In this document: piece after piece, positions 8,720 to 15,517 of the stretch
Layout: every line of letters starts with the position of its first letter
How positions within the stretch are numbered: position 1 is the stretch's first letter
Assembly (NCBI GenBank): GCA_934899185.1
Contig: CAKXYI010000001.1
Coordinates: 1 to 64,000 of the forward strand
Reading direction: 5' to 3'
Source: an uncultured Lachnospiraceae bacterium
GTDB lineage: Bacteria > Bacillota > Clostridia > Lachnospirales > Lachnospiraceae
Length of the DNA: 64,000 nucleotides
The notes under the pieces: generated by a model
Told to the model about the DNA's origin: nothing
The model's input: the letters and a program-made list of their open reading frames with translations, nothing else
Database searches by the model: none
Program-made: the position numbers and the translations under genes

Positions 8720-9817
8720 TTAAACATTAAAGCGGAATAAAATCACATCGCCATCCTGTACGACATATTCTTTTCCTTCTACACGAACCAATCCTTTTTC
8801 TTTTGCCGCAGCCGTGCTTCCACAATCCAAAAGATCCTGATAATTCACAACTTCTGCTTTGATAAATCCACGTTCAAAATCTGTATGGATCTTTCCTGCT
8901 GCCTGCGGAGCTTTTGTTCCCTTAGTAATCGTCCATGCACGTGTCTCATCCTCCCCGGAGGTCAGATAAGAGATCAATCCCAATAAGGAATAACTAGCCT
9001 TGATCAGTTTGTCCAGACCGGATTCCTTCATTCCAAGTTCCTCTAAGAACATTGCTTTTTCGTCATCATCCAGTTCTGCGATCTCCTGCTCGATCTCTGC
9101 ACAGATCACAAAGACCTCACTGCCTTCTTTTGCCGCGAACTCACGAACGGCTACAACGCCTGCATTGTCTGCGCCGTCATTTGCCACCTCATCCTCAGAT
9201 ACATTGGCAGCATAGATGACCGGCTTGGCGGTAAGAAGACCATACTCCTTGAAATAGGCTTCTTCATCCTCATCCAAAAGTTCAAAGGTGCGGGCAGAAT
9301 TACCTGCTTCCATATGCTCTTTCAAACGTTCCTGCATTGCTGCTTCCTTTTGTAAGGACTTGTCCATACGGGCAGCCTTGGAAGTCTTGGCATATCTTCT
9401 CTCCAAAATCTCCAGATCGGAGAAAAGAAGTTCCAGATTAATGGTCTCAATATCCCGGAGCGGATCAATGCTTCCATCCACGTGTACGATATTAGTATCT
9501 TCAAAGCAACGTACTACATGTACGATGGCATCACATTCGCGGATGTTGGCAAGGAACTGGTTACCAAGTCCTTCGCCCTTGCTCGCGCCTTTTACAAGTC
9601 CGGCAATATCAACGAATTCTATCACTGCAGGTGTTACCTTCTTTGATTGGTATAACTCTGCCAGTTTCTTCAATCTCTCATCCGGCACACTGACCACACC
9701 CACATTTGGATCGATTGTCGCAAATGGATAGTTTGCAGCAAGTGCTCCTGCCTTTGTCAGTGAATTAAATAAAGTAGACTTTCCTACGTTTGGGAGTCCA
9801 ACGATTCCTAGTTTCAT
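8720..9817 (-). CDS. ychF: Ribosome-binding ATPase YchF
   Basis: A universally conserved Obg-family P-loop NTPase that prefers ATP and binds 70S ribosomes. 365 residues, normal length. It has G1 GLPNVGKSTLFN, G3 DIAGLVKGASKGEG, the ATP-type substitute for G4 (AANVSE), and a C-terminal TGS domain ending in DGDVILFRFNV. It is the best-conserved gene of this end of the window and marks the edge of the accessory pocket upstream. Confidence 0.97.
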   Translation of the reverse strand: MKLGIVGLPNVGKSTLFNSLTKAGALAANYPFATIDPNVGVVSVPDERLKKLAELYQSKKVTPAVIEFVDIAGLVKGASKGEGLGNQFLANIRECDAIVHVVRCFEDTNIVHVDGSIDPLRDIETINLELLFSDLEILERRYAKTSKAARMDKSLQKEAAMQERLKEHMEAGNSARTFELLDEDEEAYFKEYGLLTAKPVIYAANVSEDEVANDGADNAGVVAVREFAAKEGSEVFVICAEIEQEIAELDDDEKAMFLEELGMKESGLDKLIKASYSLLGLISYLTSGEDETRAWTITKGTKAPQAAGKIHTDFERGFIKAEVVNYQDLLDCGSTAAAKEKGLVRVEGKEYVVQDGDVILFRFNV

Positions 9818-9996
9818 ATTATCTTTTACCTGTCCGAAAACCCTTGATTTATCGGGATTTTCACCTTTCTATGTTATTTTACTACACAATTTACCACACA
9901 ATTTTTAAGGCTTTTTCTATCTTTTCAACTACCTTTTAAATCATTGTCCGTAAAATCAACTTCTTTCTGCTGTGTAAGCATAAAGCGTTCGATACA

Positions 9997-10009
9997 GCCT
10001 GTTATTATA
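9997..10009 (-). promoter_or_regulatory. Possible extended -10 promoter upstream of ychF
   Basis: On the minus strand, TGGTATAAT (TATAAT at 10004-10009) is an extended -10 without a strong -35. It could start the ychF transcript with a leader of about 180 bases. In between lie two near-tandem 12-mers (ACTACACAATTT, ACCACACAATTT) and an IR of GAAAACCC with GGGATTTTC, neither explained. Confidence 0.4.
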
Positions 10010-10096
10010 CCACAAGTCCTGCGATTTTGAAACAATCAAAATATTTATAATGTACACATAATATTTATAATTTAATATCCTTTGATATCCTGTGCT

Positions 10097-10145
10097 GAAT
10101 AAAAATGAGCACCAACGGAAAGAGATAGCGCTTTCTGTCGGTGCT
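10097..10145 (-). terminator. Terminator of the decayed PIN gene
   Basis: Stem AGCACCaACgGAAAG (10108-10122) pairs with CTTTCtGTcGGTGCT (10131-10145). On the minus strand it is followed by CATTTTTATT. It stands eight bases after the stop of the PIN remnant, which shows that a minus-strand gene once ended here. Confidence 0.7.
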
Positions 10146-10152
10146 TTGTTGA

Positions 10153-10310
10153 TTATTCCAGTTCATCAACTGTAACACACTTTATTTCCTTGAATTGCCT
10201 TAACTGCTTATCATTTGTCAAAAACAAGTCACATCTTTTAAGGCACGCAACACCCCTTTGTTTTTTCAACAAAGCCATGGGTACACATATGGCTATAAGA
10301 AACAGCGTAT
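10153..10310 (-). pseudogene. Remnant of a PIN-domain (VapC-like) toxin
   Basis: The last 41 codons are open and contain CDLFLTNDKQLRQF and a C-terminal VTVDELE, the typical end of a PIN-domain ribonuclease. The Asp of TND is one of the acidic catalytic residues. Upstream in the same frame, PDTLFLIA (the usual PDAIHIATA region) follows a stop codon, and about 15 foreign codons separate it from the rest. The N-terminal half with the first catalytic Asp is not found, and no antitoxin gene is recognisable. It is a fossil toxin-antitoxin gene, not a functional one. Confidence 0.7.
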
Positions 10311-10453
10311 CCGGTTAATCTAACCTTTTCTTCGGAAGATTACCTGTCTGTTAACCATCTTACTTATCTCCGCACTTCTTATAAATAGTTGCTTGATGTT
10401 CCTTGCTTATTAATCGAACCCTATTCCGAGTTCAAACAAATAATTGTATATGC

Positions 10454-10482
10454 TTTACGCATATGTTTTTATTGTTTATAAT
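10454..10482 (+). promoter_or_regulatory. Candidate promoter of the XRE/ankyrin-like gene
   Basis: TTTACG (10454-10459), 17 bases, then a perfect TATAAT (10477-10482), in very AT-rich DNA. The leader would be about 85 bases. The rest of 10310-10572 shows no gene I can support. Confidence 0.5.
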
Positions 10483-10572
10483 TTATATATGCAAAATACA
10501 TATTCTAATTAGTTATATCTTTTTAGTTTATTTATTCTTATGCTTATTTCAAAAGAGAAAAGGAGATGACTT

Positions 10573-11823
10573 ATGTTTAAGACCAATAATGTAAAAATAG
10601 GAAAACACCTTGGTGAGTTAATTAAAAACAGTGAATACAAGAATGACCGCCAGTTTTGTATCGCATATCTCACACTACGTGACGGTGAAGCAAATCCTGA
10701 CGATATACAGAAAATGCAAAATCGTATCTGTCAAATAAAAAATGGCAAAAAGGGGGTTCAAATCGAGGATCTTCCAATCTTCTCTGATTTGTTGGGAGTT
10801 TCATTTGAAGATATATTAAGCTCCGGAACTGCCCTCACGCCTGTACTAAGTAGAAAGACCAATTACTCAATTGCTTTTTCAAAAGATCCGGCAGAATGGG
10901 AAGCGTATATTCAAAGGGACGACAAACTTATTCTTAATCCTGATGAATACAACAAAACGGCAATTGATTACGCTCTTGAAGCAGGCAATTACCCTTTCCT
11001 TAAATACCTCATAGAAAAAGGCTACATTTGGTTTGTAGGGGATGATAAAAAGGAATACTATCTTGGATTTGGTGCGGGAACATCTATTAAGAGGCGTGAA
11101 ATTGGATTTCTTGACACTTTAGATTATCGTATGAAAAGCCAAGATGATCTCCGCTTTAGGATGATAGTTTTGGCTATCAGAGACAATGATTTAGAGATGC
11201 TGAGCGTTCTTCACGCAAGAGAAATTCCTTTACTGTATACCATTAACCCGATACAGCATTGGACATTGAAAGATAAGAAACTGTCATCATCTTCAAACGT
11301 CGAGCAAATGATTGACAGCATTGCTGCAAGTGAAAGCACCGCTATTTCATACTTCTTTGAAGAATTTGAGACGGAAGCAGAACTCAACTCATTACGAAGC
11401 ACATTTGTCTTTCCATACGCCGGACAAGTATTAGATGCTTTAATCAGTGGTAAAAGGACATTCGAAAGTAAGCTCTTTTTAGAAAGGGCCATAGAGCATA
11501 ATAAAAAGGTGCAGAGAAAACTACAGAAATTGGTAGATAAAAGTAAAACCAGCTGCAAAGAACTCTGTAGTGCGACTCCAAATAACAATTATTATGATGA
11601 GGCATATTTCCACAGAGAGGCATGGAGAGAATACTATTTTTACCCCGAAACAGGTTTCATAGCGTACCATATGCCATTCTATTCCAAGAACACTACAGGC
11701 TTTATTACCAATGTCATCAATGTAACTGTATCTTCTGCAAATACTGAAATACAGTTTCTTATTGATGAATTAAAGAAAACCTACAACACCTTTATCAAAC
11801 AGTTTGAGAAAAAGGAGGCTTAA
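10573..11823 (+). CDS. Unknown protein with XRE-like N-terminus and ankyrin-like middle
   Basis: 416 residues, not assigned to a named family. Residues about 5-80 look like a divergent helix-turn-helix (QNRICQIKNGKKGVQIEDL, then FSDLLGVSFEDILSSG, the usual end of an XRE domain). Around 135-165, TAIDYALEAGNYPFLKYLIEKG is ankyrin-like and a second less clear copy follows near 210. The C-terminal half is charged and helical. AAAGGAG precedes the ATG. It is followed two bases later by a small acidic protein with its own strong ribosome site, so the two form a unit. Base composition is more AT-rich than the neighbours, in keeping with transfer. Confidence 0.7.
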   Translation: MFKTNNVKIGKHLGELIKNSEYKNDRQFCIAYLTLRDGEANPDDIQKMQNRICQIKNGKKGVQIEDLPIFSDLLGVSFEDILSSGTALTPVLSRKTNYSIAFSKDPAEWEAYIQRDDKLILNPDEYNKTAIDYALEAGNYPFLKYLIEKGYIWFVGDDKKEYYLGFGAGTSIKRREIGFLDTLDYRMKSQDDLRFRMIVLAIRDNDLEMLSVLHAREIPLLYTINPIQHWTLKDKKLSSSSNVEQMIDSIAASESTAISYFFEEFETEAELNSLRSTFVFPYAGQVLDALISGKRTFESKLFLERAIEHNKKVQRKLQKLVDKSKTSCKELCSATPNNNYYDEAYFHREAWREYYFYPETGFIAYHMPFYSKNTTGFITNVINVTVSSANTEIQFLIDELKKTYNTFIKQFEKKEA

Positions 11824-11824
11824 C

Positions 11825-12007
11825 ATGCGTAATCCAATCTTTGATTATAATGACGGAGATTTCATTTACCAGACTTCCGGTAATATGGGAATCGATTCTG
11901 ACGGCGATCTGCAGATGCGAATGGGTGATAATATGTCGATGGACATGAACACCGGGGAACTACACTTCAACTCTGGTTGGAAAAATGATGATGACGATGA
12001 TTTCTAA
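11825..12007 (+). CDS. Small acidic partner protein of unknown function
   Basis: 60 residues, strongly acidic and methionine-rich, ending in a run of aspartates. The chain has a repeated glycine/aspartate pattern (GNMGIDSDGDLQMRMGDN) that suggests short beta strands. The start is set by AAGGAGG ending nine bases upstream; the longer open frame overlapping the previous gene lacks a site. Cotranscribed with the XRE/ankyrin-like gene. An acidic small protein after a DNA-binding protein could be an inhibitor or DNA mimic, but nothing in the sequence proves it. Confidence 0.65.
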   Translation: MRNPIFDYNDGDFIYQTSGNMGIDSDGDLQMRMGDNMSMDMNTGELHFNSGWKNDDDDDF

Positions 12008-12025
12008 TACAGATTGAGCCAGGGC

Positions 12026-12053
12026 AAAAAGGGTCTGGCATCACGCCAGACCC
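12026..12053 (-). terminator. Intrinsic terminator (minus strand)
   Basis: Stem GGGTCTGGC / GCCAGACCC with a five-base loop, followed on the minus strand by TTTTT. It serves the truncated gene and AbiE transcript reading leftward; on the plus strand the T tract is poor. Confidence 0.75.
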
Positions 12054-12074
12054 TCATCAATAATATATCTTACA

Positions 12075-12455
12075 TCATTTGCCATATTTTTCTAGTACTT
12101 CTTTTTGGATTCCGTCCAAAAGCCCTTCTTCTTCATAATTTGCGCGCGTTGTCTTCTCTTGAAAGAGCAACATTTCATTCGCATCCAATGGATATTTCCC
12201 CCATATTGCACTGCACGGAACATACCAACTATCATCTTCGGAATAATCCAAAAACAACATATATTCTTTGTCCTGTTCCATTTTTCTATAACCTGCTACA
12301 TGGTAAACTACATTTTCTGCCTTGTTATATGCTTCGTTTTCCAAAATTGGAATTTCATCGGAGATTTTTAAATCCTTTCCGCTCGTGTTTTTATAAATCT
12401 CTAAAATCTCCACATTACCAATCGTGCCGGTAAATCGTATGTTTGTCCCCTTGAT
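12075..12455 (-). pseudogene. 3' remnant of a secreted-protein gene
   Basis: About 125 residues from IKGTNIRFTGTIG to the C-terminus look like the end of a secreted Clostridia protein with a beta-rich domain (GYRKMEQDKEYMLFLDYSED, then WGKYPLDANEMLL). It has no signal peptide or start of its own: the only ATG upstream (12476) lies within the end of the AbiEii gene in another frame. The missing 5' part and the fusion point with AbiEii suggest that insertion of the AbiE module removed the front of this gene. Its terminator survives. It may still be translated as a fragment. Confidence 0.6.
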
Positions 12456-13347
12456 CCCATGTGTTTTTGTTCGCAATCCAATGCTCGCAGAAAAATTCTT
12501 CGTTGATTGCTGCTATAAATGGTTTAATCAAAAATTTTTGAATGGTTCTTAATACAATACTATAATTATCTGTCTTTACATCAATTTTGCGACAGAACGC
12601 TTTCCATTTTTTCTGCATACCTTCGTCACCATCAAATGACATAACTGCTTCAAATTGTTCAGTAGTAAAAGTATGACCACGATTTTCAAAGGTTTTTCGT
12701 AGTGCATTACTCAAGATATTCCCATCAAAATCAAATTTATTCGCAAGATAATAAATGTCATAATAATCCTTCATGCGACTGGAAAATTCCATAAGACTGA
12801 GAATCGCATCAATTTTTTCAGCAATAGTAGTTTCAAGAGAATATGTATTCACCAAAGGTGCTTCAAAATCTTCCAATTGGGTTGGAATTCTGCGCTTTTC
12901 TTGATTTGGTATAATAACATCTCCCACACCGAAATCTATACTGAATGGTGTCTTCGTATTCTTGATTCTTGCTACTAAAGAGGCTCCGATACCAGCGTAT
13001 TTTTTGGCAACAGCAATAGGTGCAATATCCTTTATTTCAAATGTCACAAAATCATTTCCTGTAGATGTAGCAATAATTTCTTCCAGCACTTTTTTCATTT
13101 GTTCCGGGTTACTCGGCACCCTCCTAAGCAAGAAATCCACATCCATGGTCACCCGACTATCAAAGTCAGTAACAGAGTATATGAATAACCCACCTTTCAG
13201 AACAAGATTTTCCGCATACTTAGATTTCTCCAATCGGCGTAAAAATTCTTCCTGACAAAACAGTTGCAGGCAAAGCTGATAACTTCTTCCGCTTTGTTTT
13301 CCTTTGTTTTTTAGCCGTGCAAGCACGGATGCAGCAGTATCAGCCAT
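12415..13347 (-). CDS. abiEii: AbiEii-type toxin (nucleotidyltransferase)
   Basis: Toxin of the AbiE type IV toxin-antitoxin/abortive infection family, a DUF1814 nucleotidyltransferase. 310 residues. The catalytic motifs are visible: LKGGLFIYS followed by TMDVDFLLRR (GG...DxD), then the lysine of TIAEKIDAIL and the conserved RMKDYYDIYYL. Family members of this fold transfer nucleotides to RNA; AbiEii/MenT relatives modify tRNA. The last 13 residues (after IANKNTW) are probably read from the neighbouring truncated gene in another frame. It overlaps the antitoxin gene by eight bases, so translation is coupled. Confidence 0.9.
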   Translation of the reverse strand: MADTAASVLARLKNKGKQSGRSYQLCLQLFCQEEFLRRLEKSKYAENLVLKGGLFIYSVTDFDSRVTMDVDFLLRRVPSNPEQMKKVLEEIIATSTGNDFVTFEIKDIAPIAVAKKYAGIGASLVARIKNTKTPFSIDFGVGDVIIPNQEKRRIPTQLEDFEAPLVNTYSLETTIAEKIDAILSLMEFSSRMKDYYDIYYLANKFDFDGNILSNALRKTFENRGHTFTTEQFEAVMSFDGDEGMQKKWKAFCRKIDVKTDNYSIVLRTIQKFLIKPFIAAINEEFFCEHWIANKNTWDQGDKHTIYRHDW

Positions 13348-13981
13348 TTAACAACACCTCCATCAATTCAGTAACCTTCTTATGCACTCTTAACTTTTTT
13401 GCATATGCAGACAAATTTTGTAAATTTTTTTCCGTATCATTTGCATAAGCATTCAACGCTTTATTAAATATCTCATTATCAAGCCTTGAACGGTATTTGA
13501 AGCAATCACAAATTGTACGTTCCCGATCATATACTGAAAGCATAACCCCTGAGAAATCATCCATTACTTTACCCAATTCATATATTTCTGGTTGAACATA
13601 ATAAGTTTGCAAAACCAATGCATCTACCTTCAATTTTGTACGAGACATGGATCTCGGTACGGCAATAGACCATTTTCGAGGAGCAAAATCGCTATATCCA
13701 TAATGAAAAAGGGCAGATTCTACACAAACAATTCCCTTTGGAATTAGCACCGCAAGAAGTTGCTCCTCAGAAGATACATCTGCCTCAGCAAGTTGATAAT
13801 ATCCATGCCGAATGCGTTCAAGATATCCAGCATTGCACATATTTACCACATCGGCAGCACGGACTCCTGCCTGCACAAAGTCTGCTGATTTGGCAATGCC
13901 ACCCTTTTCCATAATGACTTGTTTTGCAATCGTTCTAATATCCACATCTTCACCAACTTTCATTATTAAAATCACGCACAT
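13340..13981 (-). CDS. abiEi: AbiEi-type antitoxin/transcriptional regulator
   Basis: Antitoxin of the AbiE family: an N-terminal winged helix (about 10-65, TIAKQVIMEKGGIAKSADFV then GYLERIRHGYYQL) and a C-terminal antitoxin domain with SALFHYGYSDFAPRKWSIAV and DRERTICDCFKYR. AbiEi proteins repress their own operon and counteract AbiEii without stable complex formation. The start is uncertain: Met1 has only AGAAAG upstream and Met7 has nothing better. Together with abiEii it forms a two-gene operon with a good promoter at 14007-14034. Confidence 0.88.
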   Translation of the reverse strand: MCVILIMKVGEDVDIRTIAKQVIMEKGGIAKSADFVQAGVRAADVVNMCNAGYLERIRHGYYQLAEADVSSEEQLLAVLIPKGIVCVESALFHYGYSDFAPRKWSIAVPRSMSRTKLKVDALVLQTYYVQPEIYELGKVMDDFSGVMLSVYDRERTICDCFKYRSRLDNEIFNKALNAYANDTEKNLQNLSAYAKKLRVHKKVTELMEVLLNG

Positions 13982-14006
13982 TTATTTTCTTTCTGTGTAT
14001 GTATTT

Positions 14007-14034
14007 ATTATAACAGCTAAATTTTAATAATCAA
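14007..14034 (-). promoter_or_regulatory. Promoter of the abiE operon
   Basis: On the minus strand, TTGATT (14029-14034), 16 bases, then a perfect TATAAT (14007-14012). Just upstream an imperfect inverted repeat (TTTTTACGCACA ... TGTGTGTGTAAAA, 14036-14072) could bind AbiEi, which is known to act on inverted repeats at its promoter. Confidence 0.6.
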
Positions 14035-14174
14035 TATTTTTACGCACAATTATCCAAAATGTGTGTGTAAAATTTCTTAAGATCACACCCATTCATCAAT
14101 TTCTAATTTTCAAGACATATCTTTTTCAGTTCTCTACATTTTATTTTTCAATAACTTACATGAATTTATATAGA

Positions 14175-14230
14175 GTTTTATCCGCCTTAAAAGCCTTGAT
14201 TTTACGGAGTTCTTCGGAACCGGATAAAAC
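14175..14230. repeat. Nested inverted repeat after the araC gene
   Basis: GTTTTATCCG (14175-14184) pairs perfectly with CGGATAAAAC (14221-14230); inside, GTTC-TTCG-GAAC (14209-14220) forms a small tetraloop hairpin. It lies directly behind the araC stop. There is no T tract, so it is not a clear terminator. It could mark the boundary of the AbiE insertion. Confidence 0.4.
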
Positions 14231-14235
14231 GCTTA

Positions 14236-15390
14236 TTAAGAACCTTGCATGCTCCGGTATTCCCCCGGTGTCATATCACATTCTTTCTTAAAAAGGCGCG
14301 AAAAACTGCTGGGATTGTCGTAGCCACATTCCTGTGTAATCTTTTCTACGGAAAATGTAGTCTCACGCAACAGGAGTTTTGCCTGTTGCAACTTCATTTC
14401 CCGGATCACGGCAGCAAAATTCCTGCCAGTCAGATTTTGTATGATACGGATCAACTGCCGTTTGCTATAATGAAACTTTTCTTCCAGTTCCTCTAAAGAC
14501 ACCGTCCTGTAATTCTTGGAGATAAAAGTCAGAATCTCGCCATATTCCTGCTTCCAGAGTGCCCGGTTTTCCGGTGGCAGGACAAGGCTTGTCTCATAAT
14601 GGCGGAGTGTATGAACAAAGACCTCCTGTATAAGTGCCTGACACATTTCATTGTGATAAGCACTCAGTTTTCTCTGCTCTTCCACCAGACAATCAAAACG
14701 GCTTGATATAAAATCGTCCTCCCCTGTCCGAAAAAGCATATAGCGAATGGACTCATCCCCATTTAGGATGCGTGAGAAAAAGGAATGCAAGAGTTGATTA
14801 CCGGAAAAAACTCGTAGGAAAAGTTCCAAAAAATCCTGTCTGCGAATGGCAGTCGTCAGGGTCTTGCCGCCGGTTTCAAAGATCCCCTCCCCATGCTCGA
14901 TCTCCGGTGGCACAATCAGCAAGTCTCCCGGGATCATTTCTACCTTTTCATTTCGAAAATGGCATTGACAAGTCCCCTCATAGACATAGATCAGATCAAA
15001 ATAGGCGTTGGTATGCCAATGTGGCAAAAATCCGTCATTCAAAAAGGCCGAGGACACCCTGCAGTTATCCTGCAAAAACATCATTTCCTCCTGTCGGGCA
15101 AAGATCTCTTTTAAGCGATCATGCAGTTCCTGCGATGCCCCAACTTCCTTTTCATAACCGGTAAAAACCTCAAACACCGGCGATACATATTCCGACCTTG
15201 CATTTTTTACAGCCAAAAGACGTTCCTTGGCATCCATAAGTCCCACGGCACTTTGCGTATCATAAGAGGTCTTTAACATAAGGTCAATATATTCGTCCAG
15301 TTCTAATATTTCCTTATCTTTTGGCATATTTTTTCTGGCATGAGAAAAATATTCTTCCGTACCTTTCCTAACCATATCCTGCATAAGCAC
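14236..15390 (-). CDS. AraC-family transcriptional regulator
   Basis: 384 residues. An N-terminal helical region (about 1-95) precedes a cupin sensor domain (about 110-200, with HWHTNAYFDLIYVYEG and PPEIEHGEG), and the last 100 residues hold two helix-turn-helix motifs (VSLEELEEKFHYSKRQLIRI; VEKITQECGYDNPSSFSRLF). Divergent from the GH3 glucosidase gene across a 127-base gap, the usual layout for a sugar-responsive activator and its target. The ligand is probably a sugar released from beta-glucosides, an inference from position. Confidence 0.92.
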   Translation of the reverse strand: MLMQDMVRKGTEEYFSHARKNMPKDKEILELDEYIDLMLKTSYDTQSAVGLMDAKERLLAVKNARSEYVSPVFEVFTGYEKEVGASQELHDRLKEIFARQEEMMFLQDNCRVSSAFLNDGFLPHWHTNAYFDLIYVYEGTCQCHFRNEKVEMIPGDLLIVPPEIEHGEGIFETGGKTLTTAIRRQDFLELFLRVFSGNQLLHSFFSRILNGDESIRYMLFRTGEDDFISSRFDCLVEEQRKLSAYHNEMCQALIQEVFVHTLRHYETSLVLPPENRALWKQEYGEILTFISKNYRTVSLEELEEKFHYSKRQLIRIIQNLTGRNFAAVIREMKLQQAKLLLRETTFSVEKITQECGYDNPSSFSRLFKKECDMTPGEYRSMQGS

Positions 15391-15420
15391 ATTCCCCTTC
15401 TGCTTTTATCATGTCACTTT

Positions 15421-15449
15421 TTGCACACTTCCTTGTCATTTTATACTAT
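15421..15449 (+). promoter_or_regulatory. Promoter of the GH3 glucosidase gene
   Basis: TTGCAC (15421-15426), 17 bases, then TACTAT (15444-15449), within the araC/GH3 divergent gap. The -35 is imperfect, as expected for an activator-dependent promoter. Confidence 0.55.
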
Positions 15450-15517
15450 TCCAAATTTATCCAAAAGGCAATATGCTTAGAATATCGAATAAAAATTTCC
15501 GCAAAGGAGGAAACACT

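Noticed and set aside
9960..10010. 18-codon frame (MLTQQKEVDF...) between ychF and the PIN remnant
   Set aside because: It looks mildly protein-like but is too short, has no recognisable relative and lacks a clear ribosome site.
10403..10594. 63-residue hydrophobic frame before the XRE/ankyrin-like gene
   Set aside because: It covers the promoter, is made of AT-rich triplets and has no ribosome site.
14036..14072. Inverted repeat TTTTTACGCACA ... TGTGTGTGTAAAA as an AbiEi operator
   Set aside because: Mentioned with the promoter only; the arms are imperfect and lie upstream of the -35, so it is not listed as a separate site.
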